From contig NC_049980.1 of assembly GCF_000003815.2 (NCBI RefSeq), positions 13,593,570 through 13,657,569 of the forward strand: a stretch of DNA of 64,000 bases. The letters run 5' to 3'. A model generated the notes under the pieces. That model was not told the DNA's origin and ran no database searches. It saw only the letters and a program-made list of their open reading frames with translations. Made by a program: the position numbers and the translations under genes. This DNA is from Branchiostoma floridae (taxonomy: Eukaryota > Chordata > Leptocardii > Amphioxiformes > Branchiostomatidae). This document shows, one piece after another, positions 33,355 through 44,637 of this stretch. The stretch's first letter is position 1, and each line of letters opens with the position of its first letter.

Positions 33355-36300
33355 ATGCCTACACGGTGTGTCGCAGCGTATTGTTCGAACTACACGTCCT
33401 CTTCGATAAGTCTTCACAAGTTTCCAAACGACGAGAAAGTTCGCGAGAAGTGGGTGCAGAACGTACGGCGGACAAGAGGCCCTGATCGGGAGGGGAAGGA
33501 ATGGACGCCGAGCCCGACCTCTCGGCTGTGTTCCGACCATTTTACAGAGGACTGTTTCGACCCTGCCCAGGATTTGAAGAGATCGTTTGGGTTCAATGCG
33601 AAGCACCGTAGGGAGGTGCTGCCCGGTAAAATTCCAACCATCTTTCCCCGAGGCCCGGCCGAGCCGAAGCGTAGGGAATCACAGGCTGTAGCCAAAAGGC
33701 GTCACCAGGAGGTAAATATGATATTTTGAGTTGTCTTCTGTTTTATCTCGTTGGGATATAACATTAACAGGGCAGCATTTACAGGGGTTATAGTTTCGGA
33801 AATTTTCGTTTGTTTGTTCGTTTGTTTCTTCTTGGTAGTTTTAAAAAAAGAAAAGGAACTGCAGCGAATATCAATAAGCGGCCCCCCTCCCCACTATAAA
33901 CACCGGCTCTCATACACACGCAAATTGTAGAAGGCCGCGGTTACAGAAAGATTAGTTGTCGTGTTTATTTTCATCAGCAGTGAATGTATTTTTTGTAAGA
34001 AATTATGACTTATGAATTATATCTTTTGTCAAATAAATATTATTTGGTCAACAAGGCATGGTATTTGGAAAAAAAATTTATGTACAAAACTCATGAACAA
34101 ACATCACATAACAGAGGTAACACTTGCCAGTAGCCAAGAAAATGTCATACAACAAAACACAATATATGCTGTATTTATAAATAGTAGTCATCAGCTGCTT
34201 ATATTCTATGGTTATAACATGTACTACATTTCTGTGAGCAGAGGCTATAAAGTACTAGAATAATAGGAAAGTTGTATTTATTCAGGGCATGTAAGTGTAT
34301 AGTAAATAATGAAAGGCTATCTTTTTATTGTTATTAGATACTCCGAGAATGTCTATCTGCTGAGCCTGTAGAAGAGGGAGGATCTGATCATGACATCTGT
34401 GCTACTGCGGTGTCAACTGCCAGTGGTCCACCTGTTGATGATGATGATGGTCCACCTGTTGATGTAAGTTTTGACAATAGATCTGTATGTAAGTTTGGTA
34501 GAGCAGATTTATTTCTTAAAATCACATGAATCGAGATAGTGTCGTGGCAGCCAGTCATTCTGTTTGCTTTGTGAATGTCACATGTTTTGAATTTTTTTTT
34601 CATTTTCCATCTTTTTGCTACTGTAGTAAAATATTGGTTGTATGATATAATATAATAAGGTATTGTATATATATTTTGCATTCTTTTATGTATAGGTGAC
34701 TCCAACAGAAAACCAGGGGATACAAGTCCAGCCAGACATGAAATCACGGGCTGTGCAGGCCAGACTGCGAGTGGGGACTTGTAAAGGTATTTTATCCTCA
34801 TTATCAGCTTTCAGCTCCCCACTTGCATTTTAAAGTTTTCTTGTATCCACAAAAATGTCATTGGACCACTTCCTTTCATTATGTATATATATCAATAAGG
34901 ATTATCATTCCTTACAAAGAGTTACAGTATTGATGTATAGTTATATCTGCAGTAAAATGTAGCCCAAAACAAGTATTTTAGACAAACATTTTTTTCTCAG
35001 ATGCTATACACAGAAGTTATATGTACAAACCTGCATTGTTACACAGGGCATCTTTCACTCTGGGATGTTTTTTGCTATATTGTATTAACACAGGTGTGCA
35101 GATCAAGCCTACTGTTACAACTATTGGCATACAGAACAAGCCTTCAGTGAAGACCATCTCCACCCAGACACAGATCACATACAACAACCGGTTGCAGGAG
35201 TTAGATGCCATGTCTGAAGTTTCAGAGCCGGTGGAGGATGCAGCGTACGAGAACGATCCAGACTACGAGCCTATGGAGATATCGGATGATGAGGAGGACC
35301 CACCCGAGGAGGTGCCCATCCCCGAGGCCACGTCAGATACCCTGCCGGACACACGCATCTTCATGGTGTTCTGGACATGTTTGGTGCAGCTGTTCTCCAC
35401 GTGGTGTTGCTGTCCAGCGTGTCCCTCTAGGAAGCTGATTTGGCGCTGTAAGGAAGTCGGGACTCACCTGCTGGTGACATTCCTGTGCAGAGATTGCAGC
35501 TATGAAGATACATGGAGGAGCCAGCCTTCCTATGGCAGGACTGCCGCGGGGAACATTTTGCTGTCATCTGCTATACTGTTCGCTGGAGCCAGTGTGACCA
35601 AGGTGCTTAGAGTCTTGTCACACATGGGCGTGGCCGTTATGTCAACCCGGTCATTCTTCCGCCATCAAGAAAACATCCTGTTCAGGGCCATCCGTACGCT
35701 GTGGAGGGAGCGGCAGTTCTGGATGCTGACAGTCCTGCAAGCCGAGCAAGAGCCCATTGTTTGTGGTGGGGATGGCCGCGCGGATAGCCCAGGACACTCT
35801 GCGAAATATGGAACTTATACAATGATGGAGCTGAAGCAGACAGCTGTGATAGACGTGCAGCTAGTGCAGGTAAATTGTACTCTAACACTGTCTCTTACTT
35901 GTAAAAAGTAAACCATCTGTCATGCTGTTTCATAAGGAACACTAACGCTTGATCCAAAGATAATCTGTGTCTATATGATATCAATATTTGAGGTGACAAC
36001 TCATTAACATATTAACTTGTAAAGAAATGTTCCAGTGTTATCATGCCCCCCTCCCTTCTTCAGTTGTATATTGTGCTGTAGTGGGTTTCAATTGCCATCT
36101 TCCATGTTACAGTAGTCAACATCACAAGCAATATGTGTTACAGAGCAACGAGGTAGACAGCTCCAACGCCATGGAAAAGGAAGGTCTTCAGCGCTCCCTG
36201 CAAAAAATCCAGGAGTATGCAGAAATAGGCACATTGGTCACTGATCGACATGCAGGAATAAACAAGATGATCCGTGAGCAGCATCCCAACATCCAGCACC

Positions 36301-38775
36301 TCTTTGATGTCTGGCATGTTGCCAAAAGTAAGCCTAACCTATTCATACATATTTACTGCTTTACTACTATATTTAGGAGAGGATATTTCTTTACACACCA
36401 ATTATGTTTTAACAGCTTTCCTCGATTTAAAAGAGTTTTTGTTTTGTTTTTCCTCTTTCTTTTCAGTCAGTTTAAGTATTCAAGTGAAACTCCTGGTTCT
36501 CGTGTTATATTAAAGTAATATATGATAAAAATTGAAGAAAAAAAATCATTTTGCACGTCGATGAAGATTAGACATCTAGGCAATAAGATACGCCAAAAAG
36601 CAATTACTCAAGCAACTGGATTTGATTTTGGAAACGGTCAGACGTTTCAAACAAGATCCATTGTTTTTTGTCAGTGACACGTTTCATTTACACTTGTTTA
36701 TTCAGGCATCAAGAAGAAGCTGAAGAAGCTGAGTAAGACGAAAGGCTGTGAAGACCTCAAGGTATGGATTGCCAGTATCATCAACCACCTTTATTGGGCT
36801 GTGACGTCTACACCTCCTGGCAACGGTGACCTCATTGTCGAGAAGTGGAAGTCTGTGCTTCAGCACATTCACAATCGGCACAGGGGCTTTGGCGGGCTGT
36901 TCCCAAGGTGCGCACACGGGCGACTGAGGGGAAGAGAACGGCGCAAGCCATGGCTCTTTTTTCGTAAGTATAAACTATTTTTATAGTACCCTGTAGTTAT
37001 AGTATTTAGCTAAGGTTTATGAGATATAGTTTTGTGTTTGCTTTATTCATTTGCAGGAACTAAGTACACAGGCACATGTTTTCCAGATACGAAGGTCTCT
37101 GTGGAACTGGAGAAGATCGTCTGCAACAAGCAACTATGCAAGGCCTTGAAACGCCTTTCGCCATCCTACCAGACGTCATATCTCGAGGCCTTCCATAGTC
37201 TCATTCTACATTTTGCGCCCAAAATGTACCACTACTCGTACCAAGGGATGGAGAACAGGTAATCGAACCGTAATCTTCTTAAAGATATAAAAGTTCCCCT
37301 GTTTATAAGCAAGTTTTTATGTGAAATAAGCAGCGGTCAATTTAATGCGAATAATTTTCCCAATAATTCTTACTGTTCTTGTTTCTGGGCCAAATGCAGT
37401 AATACTTAGTATTTACATGTGGGTAGCTTTATTGTAGAATGATTACACTGTTTGTGGTCTCATTTCAGGGTAATCCTGGCGGCATTACATTTCAACGAGA
37501 ACGCGCACAGGGCGCAGGCACGGACCAGGGATGGAGATGGCATCTTCAGCATCCACTTCCCCAAGTACAAGCAGGGCGGGCACATTGTTAGGAGAGTGCT
37601 AGAGCAACCAACTTTTGGTAAACTATTGAATCTTTTTGCATGCTTCTACGTTTTGACAGTTCATCAGTTTAACAGTTTTTTTAAAAATAATCTATATTCA
37701 TTTTTCAAAATCAATAGCTGCACATACTGGAATGTACATAGGATTCATAGATTATCAAGTACACTGACAGCCTTAAACACTTAAATCATATGACTTAGAT
37801 ATGCAGATGGATGTCAAAAATAAAATACCAGTCATTCAAAAATAGTAATTAAGAACAAATTGTGTGTGGGCTTCACTAATACAGGCATAATAAGTCAGTT
37901 CAACAGTTTGTTTAATTGCTCATTCACGGTTTTCCATGAACCCGGTGTAGTTAGGAGAGGAAAATGCCCTCCTAATGGTAGACACAACACACGCTGGCAG
38001 AGGGACTCTGATCTCCTTGCCCAAGTGCCCGTAGCACCACCGGACAAACTGCCTGTATGCTGTGTATCTCTTCCACCTGAAACAGGAGACAAGCATTTGT
38101 AATGATACAGGCAATAATCAGAACTCCATTGCAGGGAGGGGAAATGCATATAAAAGTGACAATTGAATTTTGGACAAGTGGAAAATTGGTTCGAGCAAGT
38201 AATTTTTTTTTATATAGTTGCCTGATTAGCGATAGGACTGGTGAATTTTAGAAAACTTGTCCAATCTTGTATTCTTAGTCATATTTACAAATAAATTGAG
38301 AATATTTCCTGCCCCAAACTACTTCATACTTACTCATTTCCAAGATTCTCTCCATATTGGTCCTGGTAGTTGATGTGTGCCACCTCCAGACCATATTCAT
38401 TCAAGCACACCGGCTCAAAGCCGGGGTGCTGAACGATACACTGCAGGCCGTCTCTTTTTTCAGACACTCTGTCTTGCTCATGACAGCAAATGCTCTCAGT
38501 GAGTGTAGGCATCACTTCACAGAGTCCGCAAGTACACCTAGTAGTAAATATGCAACATAACGTTAATTGATTTCATTTAAACTTGGTCTTTATCAGGTTA
38601 CGTCATGGAGCTGGTGGGTCTGGTGAAGCGTATGTGTGGTGGAGAGGACTTCGATGGTGACGTCCTGGAACAACAGATTCCAGAGCCGCTCAGCGCTGCC
38701 TGTGACAGGCCAAACAAGGCAGACGCAGTCAGGAGACACACAACACGTTTTGCTGCAAACAATTTGCAGTACTAG
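33355..38775 (+). CDS. THAP-domain DDE transposase, Kolobok-like (9 exons, 773 aa)
   Basis: Predicted nuclear enzyme that would bind the element's ends and cut and join DNA at TTAA. Exons: 33355-33711, 34338-34463, 34696-34786, 35094-35869, 36144-36327, 36706-36963, 37057-37258, 37469-37617 and 38597-38775, all GT-AG and in phase. Residues 1-97 form a THAP zinc finger with C5, C10, C59 and H62, W33, and the closing IPTIF. Residues ~230-280 are very acidic. The catalytic region has GDGRADSPGHSAKYGTYT (417-434), LVTDRHAGI (481-489), FDVWHVAKS (504-512) and YLEAFHS (639-645). D418 or D422, D484 and E641 are my candidates for the acidic triad. The frame is intact throughout. The gene lies inside TTAA-flanked terminal repeats, so it is probably the element's own transposase and not a domesticated host gene. 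Confidence 0.88.
37920..38537 (-). CDS. P2X7 C-terminal (ballast) domain protein, 2 exons, antisense in the last transposase intron; 5' end missing
   Basis: Exons 38537-38334 and 38076-37920 on the minus strand join at GTAAGT...TTTCAG in phase 2 and end at TGA. The ~119 residues match the intracellular C-terminal domain of P2X7 receptors: a Cys cluster (CTCGLCEVMPT), a CC pair (SICCHE), CIVQHPGF, VCLNEYGLEVA, then YTAYRQFVRWCYGHLG, LPACVVSTIRRAF and a final YTGF. In vertebrate P2X7 this domain is the palmitoylated, zinc- and guanine-nucleotide-binding ballast below the channel. No P2X channel exons are visible. Both exons lie inside the transposase intron 37618-38596. The 5' end is unresolved: the first exon shown starts at an AG and lacks a start codon. 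A candidate upstream exon starting at ATG 39989 runs into the assembly gap. No frame damage is seen. Confidence 0.85.
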
Positions 38776-39200
38776 TAGTGTTTCATCGTAGCTTAGGATG
38801 ACTGGCATGCAGAGAGTGCTAGATAGGTTTTTCCTTAAACAACCAAAAATGGCTGTCAGTATGTCTGTGTCAAAAATCATACTGGTTCATTTTGTACTTA
38901 GCACAATATCAATGTGCTTCTTCACTGATTTTCACTGTACTTTTATATGTGTCGGCCGAGGATATTGATAAAGACACATGACATGTTTTGCTGCAAAGAT
39001 GCAGTGATGTCTGGAACATTGAGATATGTTTACTAGATGACACCTGTCTGAAACCTTTTTTTCATTTTTTTTTCATGTTTCATCCTAGTTATGGATGGCT
39101 GGCAGATGGTGTTAGGTTGCCTTTTCCTGGAACAACCAAAAATGGCTGTCAGTATCTCTGTGTCAAAAGTGATACTAATTCATTTTGTACTTCTTGACGA
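38738..39200 (+). repeat. Direct duplication spanning the transposase C-terminus and 3' region
   Basis: Sequence from ACACGTTTTGCTGCAAA near 38743 to ATTTTGTACTT near 38896 recurs in diverged form from ATGTTTTGCTGCAAAG (38981) to ATTTTGTACTT (39190). Shared landmarks include GTTTCATC, AACAACCAAAAATGGCTGTC and TGTGTCAAAA. The first copy includes the last codons and stop of the transposase. Confidence 0.7.
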
Positions 39201-39841
39201 ATTACTAGCAATTGTTGGTATAGAAAAGGACTAGTGTCTATCTTGACCTCAAAACTTCTCACGTTTTAAATATTGTTGCAAGGTTTGACTATTATAATAT
39301 GTTTCACCTAAGGCTAAGCCAAGGGTGACTGACTTGCACTAATAGCTTGATGATGAAGTTTTCTTACTAGCAGGCAGTGATAATATTAGTAATAGCTAAG
39401 CTTGCAAAGAAATGCTATCTGGTCAGTATCTGTAATAAACACAAGCTGTTTTTGAGACCACACAAGTTGTATAAAATGATGGTATTGAAAAGTTGTTGTG
39501 CAACTAGAGTCAAGAAACCTATGAAAACGTGGAAACACTGCTCATGTGATTTTTGGCAACTTATCTAATATGAAAAAAAAAGAATATCACCAAAACAAAA
39601 TACCAAGTGAAAATCCTCGTCTCTTCAAAACATTACAACCTCTATGTTGGATGTGGATTACTCTTAGAGAACACATATTTGACGGTATAAGACGTGACCT
39701 GATATGTAGCGGCGAAGTTTTGAGCCGAGGGCACCCGTACTATAGGGGAGATACGATCTCACACACACGGACGTAATCACGTAAAATTTGGACTTGAAGT
39801 AAGAAAATCGACGGCAAAGTAAACTATATTAGGTTTGATGT

Positions 39842-39941
39842 NNNNNNNNNNNNNNNNNNNNNNNNNNNNNNNNNNNNNNNNNNNNNNNNNNNNNNNNNNN
39901 NNNNNNNNNNNNNNNNNNNNNNNNNNNNNNNNNNNNNNNNN
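39842..39941. other. Assembly gap (100 N) inside the transposon
   Basis: Placeholder gap close to the right end. A minus-strand frame starting at ATG 39989 enters it, so the N-terminal exon of the ballast-domain gene may be hidden here. Confidence 1.
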
Positions 39942-39992
39942 ATCAGTCCGGTTGTTTGCTGGTTGTGCAGACGAGCGGGCGGTACGCATGCG

Positions 39993-40009
39993 TTCTACTG
40001 TTTACGTCA
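39993..40009 (-). promoter_or_regulatory. Right subterminal motif with a CRE-like site
   Basis: On the minus strand this reads TGACGTAAACAGTAGAA, the inverted partner of 33203-33219. It lies in a CpG-rich segment (about 39942-40075), 4 bp upstream of a minus-strand ATG at 39989. This is consistent with a promoter for the antisense gene facing inward. Confidence 0.55.
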
Positions 40010-40185
40010 CGGCGTCACGTGACTTATTTCTGAGACGGTCGCCGGGCTTGGCCTGGCCCCTCGGGAAAACCACACTTTGAAAGGCCATCAAAACTTTATT
40101 CCGCAATCATGGGGTTTACAATTAACTTCAAAGTATTTTATTGTGTGTACATTTTTGATATTCAAAGGCTTTTCGACTATTAATG

Positions 40186-40202
40186 GAGGTGTCTTATACA
40201 CT
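40186..40202 (-). repeat. Right terminal inverted repeat of the transposon
   Basis: The complement reads AGTGTATAAGACACCTC; TTAA follows at 40203-40206. Confidence 0.85.
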
Positions 40203-40206
40203 TTAA

Positions 40207-42320
40207 GAAGATCGTAGGTACAAGATATGTAAATAAGAGTCCGGATGGCACAAACCCCAGTGAAGTCATTATGGTGTTTGCGGCTTGACATAAATGAGCC
40301 TGATTTCCTCTTTCCCAGGAATAACTATTTCCCCTCATCCGACGGATACATTCTGGCGACGAATCGACGAGCCACATTTTGTTTTGCTCGTTTTCATCTT
40401 TCTGTTAGATCTTCTAGTAATTACTATGTATAAATTGTTTTATTAACCTACCAAGATATTATGACATATTTTAGTGTCAATGCTAAATGTTCATTACCAT
40501 AATCAACAAGAAACTAGAGTTCCACGAACACATATCTTCGCCAAATAAACAATTTCTTTATGAAGATTGTCGTTTTTGAAATGTTGTTAATTTTGGGAAA
40601 TAGATGTTTAATGAAATACTTTTCTAATGTGAGTTTTTGAAATTTATGTGTCTTGTTTTGGAATGCAGTGAATTTATATTGTTTGTGTATTTTTGCCTGC
40701 ATTTGAAATGGTGGCATAGTTTTTGGTATGTCCGTGTGTGTCTGTCTGCCTGTGTTTTTTGCATTTTTGTGGTCAGCATAACTTAAGTATCTTTGGATGG
40801 ATTGTAATGATATTTGGTATGTGGTATCTTTTTACTTGGACATGGTATGGTTTTCTTTTTTGTCGGTAGGTTGCAGGAACGTTGGATTTACATGATATTT
40901 TGCATATTCAATTTGTTACTTTTGGTAGAGATGTACATTTTAAATTGTCAATTATGAAAAGTTGGAGTTAATTAGCATGCTTATTTAGGATGATCTTACT
41001 AGTAGGCACCCAGAGCAGTTTTTAGTGCATTAAAATGGGGAATATTCTGGATGAGACAATCGGTACGATATTGATATTTACTTCACCATACTAGCACATT
41101 TGTATCATTATTTCGTACTTTCAGCGTTTAAAAGGACGCACAAACATGCCGCAAACGAACCCATTTGACTTATTAGGTCCTTCAATAAATCAGCACAGGA
41201 TCGAGCCACTAACGGTTTCCCGTCCGTACTTTTCGGAGATTTTCGAACGTGTGAGGTCACCGAGCGAATTGAATCTGATTCGCCCGTTCGCAAATCGAAA
41301 CCTTATTCGAACAAGTGATATCTCTGGATGCCTTCGGGACTCATCGGTCATGTTTCTTGTCATGGATGTGTCCCAGACCATGCTTTTGAAACTATTAGTC
41401 TTGGGTTTCAGGACTATTCTTAAAATGAAGTATTTGTAAAGTAACAGAATGACTCCGATTTTCACATATGTTATGTAAAACCCAGTCTAGTTAGAGGATA
41501 CTCCTTTATCATTGTATTTTATGAAAAGGTTTTATATCGGTAAGATTTTCTAATGTTATTCAGGTAATATGGCATTACTAGTACATATGTAATGTATGCA
41601 TGCCGGATGATGATGAGTACATGTATACTAGACTGGTCTGAAAACTGATAAGTATATGTTGAATACATGGAGATAGTCTTCGGAATGTAGATAAATTTAG
41701 ATTAGTGACTGAATGCCTGTTTGTAAAGGTGTCTGAACTCAGTTTGAGTCTTTTTCTAATCAGGAACCAACAGTACAGAAGTTGATACATCTACATTCAT
41801 AATATGTGCTTGTAGTGCTGTTTTAGAGTCAAAATGATACACTTTACTAATTGTTAGACTGGAAGTATCAAAGAAAACACCACTGTGTGATTTCCTAGGT
41901 CAATCTATCAGTTTGGGAGGCTCAAGGGTTGGTTGTCAAGTCCTGCCAAAATGATGTAATTAATACTGTGGCTGTCTGGGCCAGATTTTACGCTACCGCC
42001 ATAGCCAAGTCCCAGGAGCCTACAGTGGCTAGGGGCAAACCGCGCTCAGGCTGAAGCGCCTGATGCGGGTTAATATGGCGTGACCACCCCCACTAGCTAG
42101 CTGTCAGGGGTCCTTGTAGGCGACCTATTGACCTACATCTAAAGACACCAGCTGTGGTGCAGATGAATGTACCAACCCAGTATATTGCACTTTATTAAAT
42201 TTCCCTAAATGTTATATTAAATAGATAGTGATTTACATAATTTGCATATCATTATGTTCATAATCACCCAAAGTAACTACCTACCAAAAACAAAGAATAT
42301 CCTACAATCCCCTCTGGAGT
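40207..42320. other. Intergenic, AT-rich, no gene seen
   Basis: A segment near 40511-41000 looks like a dispersed repeat: it begins ACTAGAGTTCCACGAACACA, with relatives near 2765 and 54712. A 97-codon frame at 41146-41439 has no recognisable domain and no splice support. Confidence 0.35.
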
Positions 42321-42329
42321 TATCATTCG

Positions 42330-42970
42330 CAAAAGTTACAAACTATAAGACCCACTGCAGTTCCAAACAAGCTGCTAGGGGGCCCAAAATTACACCATTT
42401 ACTCCTAGTCCCAACAGCTATCCACCACTTAAAAATCATGAACCTGGCACTTCTGGAAAGTATAGGCGGAAACTTTGACACTCACTTGCAGTACCAAAAC
42501 AAGTCGCCAGGAGGCCCATTATCGAACTTGACCTTCCTTTCTGTGTCCCCTACCTATCAACCAAATATCATTAGCATCCATCTAGAACATCTCGAGTTAT
42601 CTTGCTTACAGACAAACGCACTTACATACAAAGCCAGCTACAGCACCTTAGGTAAAAGCTAGCTAAACCATTCTCGCACATGACAATCCTTTCTACAACC
42701 GCTACACACCTGCCAAATATCGTGGAAATCGCCCAGCTGCGTTTTGATTTATGCTTCCCGAAAAAAACACGAAAACAATAACAACTTCGCTACTGTACCG
42801 TAGGAAAACGCCAGGTAAACCATTTTCGAACTAGGCATGTCTTTTGACAACCTCTACACACCTACAAAAAATCAAAAAGTTCCAACCAAAATTTCTCGAC
42901 TTATATGCTGTTGACCTACATACAGACCCAAGTCGGCAAAATCATAATCTTCGCTGGCGAAGATAATTAT
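42330..42970. repeat. Degenerate ~150-bp tandem repeats, first locus
   Basis: Units start near 42350, 42482, 42636 and 42790. Each has a version of a (C/T)TGCAGTACC-AA-(A/C)GCCAGG-GGCCCA segment followed by CGAACTTGACC-like and CTACACACCT-like blocks. The array ends at a small palindrome, ATCTTCGCTGGCGAAGAT (42946-42963). Confidence 0.55.
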
Positions 42971-44580
42971 GTACAGGCAGTATCAGTATCTGTATCCATA
43001 TAATAATTACAATATAGAACACACAACTAAAACAGTAGGCAGTAACCAAACAAAGGCGAAGTCTAGCCAAGGCAGTGTAGAAAGGCGAAGTCTATCCTCC
43101 GCCTGGAAAGTAGCTAATTGGCCATGCATCATACCTAAAGACACGCAAAACTTCCAACAATCTTTCCAAAGGAATCTGCAATTTACGCTGTGAACACAGA
43201 CAAGGACAAAAACGATACTCCTGTTGGAGGACGTTCATTGACCTCCTTTACCGAGTAATACCAGCAAGTACAAACAGAATATTCCATATAAGTTGGCAAG
43301 GGTATATTAACAAACCCTAAGGCATAAATTACCCCCTTAAAGACGTAGGAAATGGGATGTAGACAGGGATATTGCACAACCAGGACACGTTATATTACTA
43401 GTATAACGTTATACCCAAAAGGCTGTACGTGTTCTACCAACACCCCCAACCGCTTTCATAACCCTCTTATCCCTCGCGACTATCGACCTCAAACGCCTGC
43501 CTTCTTGCTATTTACAAACGACTGCTCATTTCGGAAATAATTTTTGAACCCCACGCAATCATGAACTGCAATTTTATTGCAAGGCCGTCAAAAACAGTAA
43601 GCATCTAATAACTTACGGTTTCCTTCACTGCCCTTTATTAGTATTCAGTGTGTCTCCATGGCTGTTCGTCAAGAAGTCTACAAATAGATGCGACGTCAGT
43701 ATGGGCACGTTTAATTGGTCCTCTGCATCATATTGCTGGATTCTTGAATAGGTAATTTGTAGGTTAATATATACAGGCTTCGCGTGCAGTTTGTAGCAAT
43801 TACGACTGTAACGTCATCAACAACATATATGGAAAATCCTAATTTCGCTGAATAAAACGTAATATGTATATATCTACATCTATATATATTGTATAATTTT
43901 CGCAACAATGCCCAGTCCATGCATATTCTGGCTACTTCGAGAAATGTTTTGTCTTGTGTTTGAATGAAATGGGATACAATTGTAAACCTTACATCGACAT
44001 GTATTGTTGCATCTCTCGTGTTAGTTCGGTCCGGTCAGATATTCGTGCGATCCTCGTACGATCCCAAACTGATGGCATAGCCCATTTTACGGACAAAAAG
44101 GCTATCTTCAATCCTTGTCGATGCTTAGTTCTGCCACGGCCAGCTTGACATAATCTACGGCATCAAAATCGAACGTCAAAATGCGACGAATGTGACCGCA
44201 CAGCAAACGTTTTCTTATAACACAACAGAGGGCGGAATTTATAACCGGAATACCCTCGAGCTCCTTTCGGAGAATAGTATGTTCCCGAACCAATGACGCC
44301 ATCCCTTTATGTAGACATCCACTTGGTGTAAAGCATAGCACCTAGCGCCAAATGTCTCAGGAACCATGCACTGTACCTAACAAGGATTTGAAATATGTCA
44401 TGCTCACAAATATATCATTCTGTCAACCTAATCCCCAACTGCAATGTCTGAATCCCTTCTGGCACTGTTTTGTTACGCATGAGAAGAGAGGAAGAAGTTA
44501 CATCCGACCTGTTTGCAGAAAATCTAAGCTAGTAAAGGACAACTGTCAGATCATATCAGAATCGTACACCACATTCAGCT
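42971..44580. other. Intergenic, no gene supported
   Basis: Short open frames only. A 77-codon minus-strand frame at 44108-44341 has an ATG but no domain or conserved motif that I recognise. Confidence 0.3.

Positions 44581-44635
<55 letters not shown>
44581..44635. repeat. (TC)n(TA)n microsatellite
   Basis: About 11 TC units run directly into about 16 TA units. Confidence 0.98.

Positions 44636-44637
<2 letters not shown>

Larger units (their letters stand above)
33015..40206 (+). mobile_element. TTAA-flanked DNA transposon (Kolobok-like) with two opposed genes
   Basis: The element occupies 33019-40202 and is bordered by TTAA at 33015-33018 and at 40203-40206. The left end reads AGTGTATAAGACACCCC and the complement of the right end reads AGTGTATAAGACACCTC, so 15 bp are exact and 16 of 17 match. 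A 17-bp subterminal motif is repeated in inverted orientation at 33203-33219 and 39993-40009. The + strand encodes a THAP/DDE transposase. The minus strand encodes a P2X7 C-terminal domain inside the last transposase intron. TTAA duplication together with a THAP-type transposase points to the Kolobok superfamily; this is family knowledge plus inference. A 100-N gap lies at 39842-39941. Confidence 0.85.

Noticed and set aside
35021-35093. N-terminal extension of the large transposase exon
   Set aside because: The acceptor at 35093 and the phase from exon 34696-34786 show that this part is intron.
44108-44341. 77-codon minus-strand frame with ATG
   Set aside because: No family resemblance or splice evidence; this length occurs by chance.
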